Shown piece after piece: positions 50,008-58,217 of a stretch of 64,000 bases of DNA. This stretch comes from 20CM-2-55-15 sp964633285. GTDB taxonomy: Bacteria; Acidobacteriota; Terriglobia; 20CM-2-55-15. Where the stretch lies: assembly GCA_964633285.1 (NCBI GenBank), contig CAZWGA010000006.1:62001-126000 (forward strand), given 5' to 3'. Made by a program: the position numbers and the translations under genes. Within the stretch, counting starts at the first letter, position 1. The number at the start of each line of letters is the position of its first letter. Under the pieces are notes generated by a model, which worked only from the letters and a program-made list of their open reading frames with translations, did not search any database and was not told where the DNA came from.

Positions 50008-51912
50008 ATGAAACGCCTGCCGGAAAATCGGCCTAAGAAAAAGCTCGACCCCTCGCACATTTATCGGGATCTCAGGGAGTTGATGTGGCCAAGGCGCGGC
50101 CTCTTCGCGATTGGGCTCCTCCTCACGTTCATTAATAGAGCTGCAAGCCTGGTCCTGCCGCGCTCGACAAAGTTTCTCATCGATGATGTCGTCCAGAAGC
50201 ATCGGCAGGATCTGCTGATTCCCATTGCTGCGGCTGTCGGGGCTGCCGTTCTGATTCAAGCGGTCACTTCCTATGCTCTCATTCAACTCCTGAGCACCTC
50301 CGCACAACGTCTGATCGCAGATATGCGGATTAAAGTCCAGGTACACATCGGGCGACTGCCCGTGCGTTACTACGATGTGAACAAGACCGGGGCGCTTGTT
50401 TCGAGAATCATGTCGGATGTGGAAGGTGTGCGAAATCTTGTGGGGACCGGTCTTGTGGATTTCGTGGGAGGAGTGTTCACTGCCATCATCGCTTTCGTAT
50501 TCCTTCTGAAGACCAACGCGACGCTGACTTTTGTTGCTTTGGGATTCCTCCTGGTTTTCAGCCTTGTTCTACGCAGAGCATTCAAATCGATCCGGCCGAT
50601 TTTTCGCGAGCGTGGAAAAATCAACGCCGAGGTGACGGGCCGCCTCAACGAGTCCCTGGGTGGTGTACGGGTCGTGAAAGGCTTTCACGCAGAGGATCGC
50701 GAAGCGAAAGTTTTCGAGACCGGTGTGATGCGTCTCTTCGAGAACGTCCGCAAAACGCTTTTTGCGACTTCGGTTATCGGCCTGGCTTCAACCGTCCTGA
50801 TGGGGGCGGTCAGCATTACCGTGATGATCGTCGGCGGGCGTCTGATGTTGAACAACAGCATGAGCCTTGGCGATTTCTTTTCGTTTACGCTGTTCCTGGG
50901 TTTTCTTGTCGCGCCGGTGTTTCAAATGGTCAGCATCGGCACTCAGATTACAGAAGCGTTTGCCGGCCTCGATCGCATGCATGAAGTTTTGCAGGAGCAA
51001 CCGGAAGACATCGATCCGGAAAGAACCGTGAGGCTCGGAACCATTAACGGTAACGTGCGCTTTGAGAATGTAGGCTTCGAATACGAACAGGGCAAGCCTG
51101 TGCTGCGGGATATATCTCTGGATGCCGTTCCCGGCACCGTCACCGCGCTGGTGGGTTCATCGGGATCCGGCAAAAGCACTTTGATCGGCCTTGTCGCCGC
51201 ATTCGCCAAGCCCGCCACGGGCCGTGTGTCGGTCGATGATACGGATCTTTCGACGGTCCGTCTCGATTCGTATCGATCTCAACTGGGTGTCGTCCTTCAG
51301 GACAATTTCCTGTTCGATGGCACGATCAAAGAGAACATTCTCTTCGGAAGACCCGAGGCTTCCGATGTTGAGGTTCAGGCAGCCTCGACAATCGCCCGGG
51401 TGGACGAGTTCGCATCGAAGTTCGAGCATGGACTCGATACCATCGTGGGTGAGCGCGGTGTGAAGTTGTCGGGAGGACAGCGCCAGCGCGTAGCGATCGC
51501 AAGGGCCATTCTGGCGGATCCACGTATCCTGATTCTCGACGAAGCCACATCAAGTCTCGATACGGAAAGTGAAGCGTTGATTCAACAGGGACTCGCGGCT
51601 CTCATGTCCGGCCGCACGACATTCGTCATCGCGCATCGCCTCAGCACGATCCGGAGCGCGGATCAGATTCTGGTGCTCGAACACGGACAGATTGTCGAAC
51701 GGGGCACTCACAGTCAGTTGCTCGCTTACGCAGGGCGATATTTTGATCTCTATACACGTCAGGCGGGTTTGGAAGCGAATCGTTTCATCAATCCCGGGGA
51801 AAAGGAGCTTGAAGGCGATGTCCAAAACGATGAAAAGCGAAAAGAAAGAAGAGAAAATCTTGGCGAAGTTGCGCGAGATCTGTTTGGCTTTACCCGAAGC
51901 TCACGAAGTTAA
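50008..51912 (+). CDS. ABC exporter half-transporter (MsbA-like)
   Basis: A 634-aa transmembrane-plus-ATPase half-transporter that likely dimerises to export a lipid, peptide or drug. Six helices occupy about 30-320; EXPORT-type loops include VRYYDVNKTGALVSRIMSDV. The nucleotide-binding domain has Walker A VGSSGSGKST, Q-loop VVLQDNFLFDGT, signature KLSGGQRQRVAIARAI, Walker B ILILDEATSS and the H-loop VIAHRLST. The C-terminal tail of about 40 residues (FINPGEKELEGDVQNDEKR) is extra. It starts 12 bases after the quinoprotein and its end overlaps the YjbR gene by 95 bases. Confidence 0.93.
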   Translation: MKRLPENRPKKKLDPSHIYRDLRELMWPRRGLFAIGLLLTFINRAASLVLPRSTKFLIDDVVQKHRQDLLIPIAAAVGAAVLIQAVTSYALIQLLSTSAQRLIADMRIKVQVHIGRLPVRYYDVNKTGALVSRIMSDVEGVRNLVGTGLVDFVGGVFTAIIAFVFLLKTNATLTFVALGFLLVFSLVLRRAFKSIRPIFRERGKINAEVTGRLNESLGGVRVVKGFHAEDREAKVFETGVMRLFENVRKTLFATSVIGLASTVLMGAVSITVMIVGGRLMLNNSMSLGDFFSFTLFLGFLVAPVFQMVSIGTQITEAFAGLDRMHEVLQEQPEDIDPERTVRLGTINGNVRFENVGFEYEQGKPVLRDISLDAVPGTVTALVGSSGSGKSTLIGLVAAFAKPATGRVSVDDTDLSTVRLDSYRSQLGVVLQDNFLFDGTIKENILFGRPEASDVEVQAASTIARVDEFASKFEHGLDTIVGERGVKLSGGQRQRVAIARAILADPRILILDEATSSLDTESEALIQQGLAALMSGRTTFVIAHRLSTIRSADQILVLEHGQIVERGTHSQLLAYAGRYFDLYTRQAGLEANRFINPGEKELEGDVQNDEKRKERRENLGEVARDLFGFTRSSRS

Positions 51913-52180
51913 GACCTGGGGACATCCCACGTTCAAAGCCGGGACCAAAACATTTGCCGTGCTCGAACATTACAACGGCCATTTGTGTATTTGCTTCAAG
52001 GCAACGATGGCGCTCCAGCAACTTCTCGTCGAAGATCCGAAATACTTCAAATCTCCCTATATCGGAAATCAGGGCTGGGTTTCGTTAATCGCGGACAGAA
52101 CTCCGAAGTGGAATGAAGTTCGGCAGTTGATTCATGGGAGTCATGGTCTCGTGTTCAAACCTCGATCGAGAAAGGCGTGA
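51818..52180 (+). CDS. MmcQ/YjbR-family protein
   Basis: A 120-aa cytoplasmic protein with the YjbR fold (double-wing, CyaY-like): LREICLALPEAHEVKTWGHP, FKAGTKTFAVLEHYNGHLCI, and YIGNQGWVSLIADRTPKWNE. Start at ATG 51818, which overlaps the ABC gene and follows AAGGCG; the frame is open from 51692 but with no support. Members are proposed to bind DNA, but function is unproven. Its end overlaps the convergent queuosine transporter gene by 26 bases. Confidence 0.88.
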   Translation: MSKTMKSEKKEEKILAKLREICLALPEAHEVKTWGHPTFKAGTKTFAVLEHYNGHLCICFKATMALQQLLVEDPKYFKSPYIGNQGWVSLIADRTPKWNEVRQLIHGSHGLVFKPRSRKA

Positions 52181-52844
52181 AGTCCGTATCGATGTCGTAA
52201 TAGTCTTCCTGCTCGTGCCGTTTCAAGAAACCAACCACCTGGTATGTGACCGGTGTAACGATTGCCTCCCATAAGACTTTGATCAGGTAGTTGCTCGTCA
52301 TGACAGTCAGGAGCAGATGGTTGTCCCACACGTGAAAGAAAGCTACAGGATAAAACACGAGGGAATCCACGCCTTCTCCGACAATCGTTGAACCAATGGT
52401 CCGTGCCCACAAATGACGTCCCTTGGTTTGGATCTTCATTTTCGCCAGAACGTAAGAATTCGCGAACTCGCCCACAAAGAAAGCGGCGAGTGACGCAAAC
52501 ACGATTCTCGGTGTCTGCCCGAAGACTGTTACGTATGCCGCCTGATCGTTCCATCCGGTTGCGGGCGGCAGCGTCACGACCACCCAACTCATGAACGACG
52601 CAAAGATAATCGCCCCAAAGCCGGCCCATACAACCTTTCGCGCGCGGGCGTAACCATAAACTTCGGTCAAGACATCATTGAAGATGTAGCTGATGGGGAA
52701 GAACAGGACTCCCGCTCCAAAGGTGAATCCCCATACTGTGCAGACTTTGGCTGCTCCGATGACGTTGGAACAAAGCAGGATCGTCACAAACAACGCCATC
52801 ACGAGGTCATAGTATTTATAAAGACGCCGGCGAACCTGAGGCAT
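52155..52844 (-). CDS. queuosine-precursor transporter (YhhQ/VUT family)
   Basis: A 229-aa inner-membrane protein of the VUT/DUF165 family that imports preQ0 or preQ1 for tRNA queuosine. Six helices; family hallmarks are VLFFPISYIFNDVLTEVYGY, IFASLAAFFVGEFANSYVLAK, IGSTIVGEGVDSLVFYP and SNYLIKVLWEAIVTPVTY. GGAG lies seven bases before the ATG at 52844; the frame extends to 52883. Searching the leader by eye showed no preQ1 riboswitch, but an AATTC-headed hairpin at 52867-52893 lies there. Confidence 0.92.
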   Translation of the reverse strand: MPQVRRRLYKYYDLVMALFVTILLCSNVIGAAKVCTVWGFTFGAGVLFFPISYIFNDVLTEVYGYARARKVVWAGFGAIIFASFMSWVVVTLPPATGWNDQAAYVTVFGQTPRIVFASLAAFFVGEFANSYVLAKMKIQTKGRHLWARTIGSTIVGEGVDSLVFYPVAFFHVWDNHLLLTVMTSNYLIKVLWEAIVTPVTYQVVGFLKRHEQEDYYDIDTDFTPFSIEV

Positions 52845-52866
52845 CGTGTACTCCGGAAGAGCAGGG

Positions 52867-52893
52867 GAATTCCAGGGACGCACCCTCGAATTC
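52867..52893. repeat. short AATTC-headed hairpin upstream of the queuosine transporter
   Basis: GAATTCCAGGG (52867-52877) and CCCTCGAATTC (52883-52893) are complementary except for one C/C mismatch. The stretch GGAATTC-AGGGACGCACCC closely matches the left outer arm of the 62.2 kb palindrome, so this is a minimal copy lacking the inner module. Confidence 0.6.
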
Positions 52894-52936
52894 TCCCTTC
52901 AGAAAAGGACGTATCGTAGCATGTTTGCGCGGGTCT

Positions 52937-54055
52937 TTATGCCGCGATGTCGCGCTTCAGTGAAATCAGCTTGAAGAGGTCGGAGCGCGTGAGGATGCCG
53001 ACGAGCTTGCCTTTCTGCACCACGGGAGCTTTGCTGCAGTTCTGATTCATCAGAATGCGAAGAGCTTCGGTGGCATCCCGGTCGGGTTCGATAGTGCAAT
53101 AGGTGGCGGGATCGGACAGGAATGTACCGATTTTGGTTGTGGGCCATTCTGACGCCGGAACTCCCTTGATGGATCGAACGTCGATCATCCCGATGAAACG
53201 GCCCAGTTCCTCGACCGGAAAAACCCGATAGTGATAGTGAAAGACGTATGCGTTGACGAATTCCGAGATCGTCATCGAAGTGTTCACAGCGACGGGAGGT
53301 ACCATGATCTCCCGAACCTTCATGTCCTGCAGCCCGAATCTCAGTTCAAAGGATTCGTATTCTTTTTCGGCCGAGCTCTTCAGGAAGAGTCCGATCAATA
53401 CGAGCCAGACGCCGGGGACAATGTGCATCGATAGCGCGGAGAGAAGCCCCAGTGTCATAAGCGCCATCGCGAAAACCTGGCCGACTCGCGCAGCCGATTT
53501 CGTCGCTTCGCGCAGGCTGCCGCTGCGATACCAGAGAAATGCCCGCAATACACGTCCGCCATCGAGTGGAAAGCCCGGAATCAGATTGAAAACGGCCAGA
53601 AGAATATTGACGTAGGAAAGGTAATGAATCATTTCGACGGTAATACGATCCACGAATCTTCCCGCAAAATAAGCAAGACCGACGAATACGCCTCCGAGGC
53701 ACAGACTTGTCAGCGGCCCTGCGATCGTTGTCAGAAACTCCGCATACGGACTGCTCGATTGCGTCTGCGCCATCTCCGACACGCCGCCAAAAATGAAGAG
53801 AGTGATTTGACGCACCGGAACACCCAGGCGCCGCGCCACCAGACAGTGACTCAATTCATGCATCAGAACGCAGCCGAACAGTGCCAGGGAACTAAGAGAA
53901 CCAGCCAACCAATAGATGAAGGGCGGGTAATCCGGAACCTGAAGAGGGAAGTATCCGGCCGAAAGAGTCCATGCGAATAAAAAGAACGCGATAAACCAGG
54001 ATTTATCAATGCGGACGCGAATTCCCCATATGGAGAATGCGTTGAATGCAGTCAC
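52937..54055 (-). CDS. site-2 protease (M50) with C-terminal CBS pair
   Basis: A 372-aa membrane zinc protease. Helices start near residue 20; the zinc motif is CVLMHELSHCLVARRLGVPV and the second site is NLIPGFPLDGGRVLRAFLWY. FIFGGVSEMAQTQSSSPYAEF is the conserved loop. Residues about 250-370 form a CBS-domain pair (VREIMVPPVAVNTSMTISEF ... VVQKGKLVGILTRSDLFKLI), which usually bind adenine nucleotides and could regulate cleavage. This SpoIVFB-like architecture is common in bacteria; substrates are unknown. It is a different subtype from the M50 protein at 27.9 kb. Confidence 0.92.
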   Translation of the reverse strand: MTAFNAFSIWGIRVRIDKSWFIAFFLFAWTLSAGYFPLQVPDYPPFIYWLAGSLSSLALFGCVLMHELSHCLVARRLGVPVRQITLFIFGGVSEMAQTQSSSPYAEFLTTIAGPLTSLCLGGVFVGLAYFAGRFVDRITVEMIHYLSYVNILLAVFNLIPGFPLDGGRVLRAFLWYRSGSLREATKSAARVGQVFAMALMTLGLLSALSMHIVPGVWLVLIGLFLKSSAEKEYESFELRFGLQDMKVREIMVPPVAVNTSMTISEFVNAYVFHYHYRVFPVEELGRFIGMIDVRSIKGVPASEWPTTKIGTFLSDPATYCTIEPDRDATEALRILMNQNCSKAPVVQKGKLVGILTRSDLFKLISLKRDIAA

Positions 54056-54411
54056 AGCAAGAGCCCCCGGTGAAGGTTATTGCATGCAGGGGACCATCGT
54101 CGGGGCTTTGTTTTTGACCGTACCGGCTGTCAGTTTTGTTTACGTTCGCACTTCTGTCCGATTCCGATCGATTTTCTACGTGTGGAATGAGGGTATTCCC
54201 GATTTTGTTCGGAGCCGGGATCGCGCTCCTCCGTCGGGTTTCTTTACGTTCTGGACTTGCCTTTGCGATGAGAACAGTCGCTTCGATAGGCCCTTAGTCC
54301 TGGCCTAACGTTGCCGCCTTCTTGGATTTACGGTTTGGAGGGAGGAGCCGCATCGGGAACGGCAGAGCGATTGCCATAAAGACTCCGATTCAATCGTTCC
54401 ATGGAGGGAAT
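54056..54411. other. 356-base gap before the PEP-CTERM-like gene
   Basis: No convincing gene. It holds the promoters of the divergent M50 gene and the small secreted protein. TAGGCC (54287-54292) and GGCCTA (54302-54307) form a 6-bp hairpin, with a short GCGA/TCGC stem just upstream, so a structured leader is possible; I could not fit it to the c-di-GMP riboswitch consensus. A 99-codon open frame crossing the gap is not protein-like. Confidence 0.4.
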
Positions 54412-54585
54412 ATGAAGCTTGGAAACATCCTAGGTTGTTTGATTGTGATGCTTGCTGTGGCGGCTACTACATTTGCCGGCGATAGCGTTCACGTTCCGGA
54501 GCCGGATCCCGCAACGTTGACGACCGTTGGTCTTGTGGTCGGCGGCTATTTGTACCGGGTTTTCAAGTATCGCAATAAGAAGTAA
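54412..54585 (+). CDS. 57-residue secreted protein with PEP-CTERM-like sorting tail
   Basis: The protein is almost only targeting signals. A signal peptide (MKLGNILGCLIVMLAVAATT, cleavage near FAG) is followed after five residues by VPEPDPATLTTVGLVVGGYL and then YRVFKYRNKK: a VPEP motif, a hydrophobic helix and a basic end, the tripartite PEP-CTERM signal recognised by exosortases. The mature segment outside these parts is about GDSVH. GGAGGG supports the ATG. A rho-independent-type terminator follows. No exosortase gene is in the window. It could be a minimal cell-surface peptide, or a gene remnant that has lost its middle; the clean signals and terminator favour a functional gene. Confidence 0.7.
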   Translation: MKLGNILGCLIVMLAVAATTFAGDSVHVPEPDPATLTTVGLVVGGYLYRVFKYRNKK

Positions 54586-54617
54586 ATCGAAGTAGAATTG
54601 CCACCATTGTTTCGACA

Positions 54618-54660
54618 GGGCACAAAGAACCGATAAAGTTTCTTTGTGCCCTTGTTGTTT
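54618..54660 (+). terminator. intrinsic terminator after the PEP-CTERM-like gene
   Basis: GGGCACAAAGAA (54618-54629) and TTCTTTGTGCCC (54640-54651) form a perfect 12-bp stem with a 10-base loop, followed by TTGTTGTTT. Located 33 bases after the stop codon and just before the hydroxylase gene. Confidence 0.85.
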
Positions 54661-54670
54661 ATGAATACCG

Positions 54671-55519
54671 ATGGCTGACTTCCTTTTGGCCCATGCGAGC
54701 CGGCTTTATAACTTCGAGTACTTCGGAGTGATCATTCTCGTTTCGGGGCTTGAATGCGTAATTAGCCTTCGACCTGCCGTTGGTTCCCTCAAATTGCGAT
54801 GGATCGGAAACATTGTCGTATTGATCTTGGGTGCTGTGACCGTGAAATTGGTCTTCCCGGTCGTCGGAATTGGCTTCGCCGGGCTGTGTGTGCAACGCGG
54901 CTGGGGCATACTGAATCACGTGACCGTGCCCGAGTGGCTCAAGGTTGTTGTTACCGTTGTTCTTTTGGACTTTGTTGCATATTGCCGGCATTACGCCGCA
55001 CACCGTGTAGCAGTCTTGTGGAGGCTCCACCGCTTGCATCACACGGATGAAGATGTGGATTTCACGACAACCTTTCGATTTCATCCGATTGATGGCCTAT
55101 GGATCACAACTGTCGAACTCGCTGCTATTGCAGCTCTTGGCGCGCCGCCTGTCGGCGTTTTTATCACCCAGCTTTTGAATACCGTTGTGGACTTCATGAG
55201 CCATGGCAGTGTGCGCGTGCCAGGAGGGATGGATCGCTTCCTGAGAAAATTCCTGGTCACACCATACATGCACCGCACTCATCATTCACAAGTCCTCCGC
55301 GAGAACAGTTCAAACGTCGGAAGTCTGTTTCCCTGGTGGGACCGTATGTTCGGCACTTACATCGATCAGCCGGAAATGGGACATGAACGAATGATTGCGG
55401 GCCTTCCGGAATTCACCGAACGAAAGCATCAGATGATTCATTGGATGCTGGCCCAGCCCTTTCTGCGCGTGGCTCATTCGAAGGAGCCTTCACCGGCCGA
55501 GACCTATCCAATCAGTTGA
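54671..55519 (+). CDS. fatty acid hydroxylase / sterol desaturase family protein
   Basis: A 282-aa membrane di-iron enzyme. The eight-His signature is complete: HYAAH, HRLHHTDEDVDFTTTFRFH and HRTHHSQ, with four membrane helices around them. Family members hydroxylate or desaturate lipids, sterols or carotenoids using O2. ATG at 54671 directly follows the terminator, so it has its own promoter or relies on read-through. The last 16 bases overlap aconitase on the other strand. Substrate not readable; likely a membrane lipid. Confidence 0.9.
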   Translation: MADFLLAHASRLYNFEYFGVIILVSGLECVISLRPAVGSLKLRWIGNIVVLILGAVTVKLVFPVVGIGFAGLCVQRGWGILNHVTVPEWLKVVVTVVLLDFVAYCRHYAAHRVAVLWRLHRLHHTDEDVDFTTTFRFHPIDGLWITTVELAAIAALGAPPVGVFITQLLNTVVDFMSHGSVRVPGGMDRFLRKFLVTPYMHRTHHSQVLRENSSNVGSLFPWWDRMFGTYIDQPEMGHERMIAGLPEFTERKHQMIHWMLAQPFLRVAHSKEPSPAETYPIS

Positions 55520-58182
55520 CGCAGGACGTACTGAAGAATTCCTCCGTGGCGGTAATACTGAATTTCGTATGGTGTGTCGATGCGCACAACCGCCTCAAAC
55601 TTTTTCTCTTTCCCGTCTTCCCCGCGAGCGCGGATTGCCGCCCGCATTCCCGGTTGGATGCCCGCCGCGATTCCTTCGATGTCGAAAGTCTCAAAGCCGG
55701 TCAGCCCGAAGCTCGCTGCATTTTCTCCATCCTTGAACTGGAGCGGCAGCACACCCATACCGACGAGGTTGCTTCGATGAATGCGTTCGAAGCTTTCCGC
55801 CAGGACGGCCTGTACGCCCAGCAAGCGGGGACCCTTCGCGGCCCAGTCTCGAGACGAGCCTGAACCATATTCCTTTCCGGCGAGGATGAGCAGAGGCACA
55901 CCATCCTTTTGATATTGCATAGCGGCATCATAGATGGCCGTTTGTGACTTGTCCGGCAAATGCACGGTCCATCCGCCTTCAGTTCCCGGCGCCATTTGAT
56001 TGCGTAACCGGATATTCGCAAACGCACCTCTCATCATCACCTCATGGTTTCCCCGGCGCACGCCGTAGGAATTGAAATCCTTCGGCGCGACTCCATGAGC
56101 GATGAGGTATTTGCCCGCCGGGCTGTCCGGCTGAATGGATCCGGCTGGAGAAATGTGATCGGTGGTGACCGAATCGCCCAGCACAGCAAGCACGCGCCCG
56201 CCGTGGATATCTTTCAAAGGCGGCGCCTGCCGCGGCATGTTTTCGAAAAAAGGCGGACGTTTCACGTAAGTTGAATGTTCGTCCCATGCGAAAAGCTCAC
56301 CGGATGGAGCTTCCACGCCCTTCCACCGCTCATCGCCCTTGAGCGATTCTTCGTAGGCTTTGCGAAACATTTCGGCGCGCACGGAGGAACGAATGGCGTC
56401 GGATATTTCCTTTTGCGTGGGCCAGACATCGCGCAGATAGACGGGCTTCCCGCTCTTATCGTTTCCCAGCGGCTCGGTGTTGAGATCGATATCCATGGTT
56501 CCGGCCAGCGCATATGCGACAACAAGCGGTGGAGATGCGAGATAGTTCGCGCGAACCAGCGGATTGATGCGCCCTTCGAAATTTCGATTGCCGCTGAGAA
56601 CCGCAGCGACAACGAGACCGTTTTCCTTGACCGCATTCGCAACGGGCTCCGGCAGAGGGCCGCTGTTGCCGATGCAGGTTGTGCAGCCGTATCCAACCAC
56701 GTGAAAGCGAAGTTGCTCGAGATAAGAAATCAATCCGCTGTCCTTCAGATAATCCGAAACCACGCGCGAGCCAGGCGCCAGGCTTGTCTTGACCCATGGT
56801 TTGACGTTGAGGCCGCGATCGACTGCTTTTCTCGCGAGGATACCCGCAGCCATCATGACTCCTGGATTCGAAGTGTTCGTGCAACTCGTGATGGCCGCGA
56901 TCACAACGGATCCGTGACCCACCGGGTATCGATTTCCGTTGTCCGCAACGGTGACGCTTGAAACATTCTTCGTCTGTTTGGCGAGCATTGCCGGCAACGC
57001 TTCTTCAAAAGCCTGTTTGGATTTTGCCAGCGGCACTCGATCCTGAGGACGGCGAGGACCTGCAAGACTCGGTTCGACACTCGAAAGATCCAGTTGCAGC
57101 GTGTCGCTTAAAATCGGATCCGGCGTCGAGTCGGTGCGGAACAGCCCCTGGTATTTCGCATAAGCCTCGACAAGCTGCACGTGTTCCGGATCCCTTCCGC
57201 TCAGTCGCAGATAGTTCAACGTTTCGGAATCGATGGGAAAAAAACCGATCGTTGCGCCATATTCCGGCGCCATGTTTGCGATCGTTGCGCGATCCGCGAG
57301 GCTCAGGCTGGAAAGACCGGGGCCATAAAACTCGACAAACTTGCCAACGACTCCTTTCGCCCTAAGCATTTGCGTCACCGTCAGTACAGCATCGGTTGCC
57401 GTTGCGCCTTCTTTGAGCTGGCCAAAGAGTTTGAATCCGACGACCACCGGAATCAGCATCGACAGTGGCTGTCCAAGCATTGCGCCTTCGGCTTCGATTC
57501 CGCCGACACCCCATCCCACAACGCCGAGCCCGTTGATCATTGTGGTATGCGAGTCGGTTCCCACCAGGGTGTCCGGGTAAGCGACGCTGCGTCCATTCTT
57601 TCTGTCGACGTAGACGGTCTTTGCGATGTATTCCAGATTGACCTGATGAACGATTCCGACATCGGGAGGAACCACACTGCAGTTTTGAAACGCCTTCTGT
57701 CCCCACTTCAGAAATACGTAGCGTTCACGGTTGCGCTCGAGTTCGCGGTCGGCATTAAAGGCGAACGCCCCGGGGGAGCCAAACTGATCCACCTGCACCG
57801 AGTGGTCGATGACCAGATCCACCTGCTGCAGCGGATTGATTCTCTTCGGATCGCCGCCCATCTTTTTGATGACGTCGCGCAACCTCGCAAGATCTAAGAT
57901 GGCCCGAACTCCCGTTAAACCCGTCCGCAAAACCCCCGCCAGGAGAAACGCGCTATTTTTATCCGAAGATTTTGCGCCCGCTGAATTCGCAACCGCGCGA
58001 ACATCATCCGCGCTCACCGTTGATCCGTCTTCAAACCGGAGAAGGTTTTCAAGCATCACCTTCAACGAAAACGGCAGCTTGGAAATGGCGCCGGCGCCGG
58101 CTTTTTCCGCATTTTCAAGAGAGAAATAATCGAACGCGTTCGAGCCGGCCTTCAGCGTGGATTGCGAATTAAATGTATTCAT
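55504..58182 (-). CDS. acnA: aconitate hydratase A
   Basis: The 892-aa [4Fe-4S] enzyme interconverts citrate and isocitrate. Cluster cysteines are in AAITSCTNTSNPGVMMAAG and YGCTTCIGNSGPLPE (the Cys pair). Conserved segments include SLKVMLENLLRFEDG, TLVGTDSHTTMINGLGVVGW, and the C-terminal swivel domain with AGKEYGSGSSRDWAAKGP and ESFERIHRSNLVGMGVLPLQ. Length and order fit AcnA/IRP1-type enzymes. It is monocistronic here; other TCA genes are not adjacent. Confidence 0.97.
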   Translation of the reverse strand: MNTFNSQSTLKAGSNAFDYFSLENAEKAGAGAISKLPFSLKVMLENLLRFEDGSTVSADDVRAVANSAGAKSSDKNSAFLLAGVLRTGLTGVRAILDLARLRDVIKKMGGDPKRINPLQQVDLVIDHSVQVDQFGSPGAFAFNADRELERNRERYVFLKWGQKAFQNCSVVPPDVGIVHQVNLEYIAKTVYVDRKNGRSVAYPDTLVGTDSHTTMINGLGVVGWGVGGIEAEGAMLGQPLSMLIPVVVGFKLFGQLKEGATATDAVLTVTQMLRAKGVVGKFVEFYGPGLSSLSLADRATIANMAPEYGATIGFFPIDSETLNYLRLSGRDPEHVQLVEAYAKYQGLFRTDSTPDPILSDTLQLDLSSVEPSLAGPRRPQDRVPLAKSKQAFEEALPAMLAKQTKNVSSVTVADNGNRYPVGHGSVVIAAITSCTNTSNPGVMMAAGILARKAVDRGLNVKPWVKTSLAPGSRVVSDYLKDSGLISYLEQLRFHVVGYGCTTCIGNSGPLPEPVANAVKENGLVVAAVLSGNRNFEGRINPLVRANYLASPPLVVAYALAGTMDIDLNTEPLGNDKSGKPVYLRDVWPTQKEISDAIRSSVRAEMFRKAYEESLKGDERWKGVEAPSGELFAWDEHSTYVKRPPFFENMPRQAPPLKDIHGGRVLAVLGDSVTTDHISPAGSIQPDSPAGKYLIAHGVAPKDFNSYGVRRGNHEVMMRGAFANIRLRNQMAPGTEGGWTVHLPDKSQTAIYDAAMQYQKDGVPLLILAGKEYGSGSSRDWAAKGPRLLGVQAVLAESFERIHRSNLVGMGVLPLQFKDGENAASFGLTGFETFDIEGIAAGIQPGMRAAIRARGEDGKEKKFEAVVRIDTPYEIQYYRHGGILQYVLRQLIG

Positions 58183-58217
58183 GATCCAAAGATTCTAACA
58201 CCGGGAGAGGGCCGAAG

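Noticed and set aside
52845..52936. preQ1 riboswitch before the queuosine-precursor transporter
   Set aside because: The leader did not show the preQ1-I stem with the A-rich tail; the hairpin there is an AATTC-type repeat.
54009..54308. 99-codon plus-strand frame in the 54.1 kb gap
   Set aside because: It begins antisense inside the M50 gene and has no family resemblance or ribosome site.
54181..54411. c-di-GMP (GEMM) riboswitch before the PEP-CTERM-like gene
   Set aside because: The conserved core segments of the class could not be found; only small unrelated hairpins are present.
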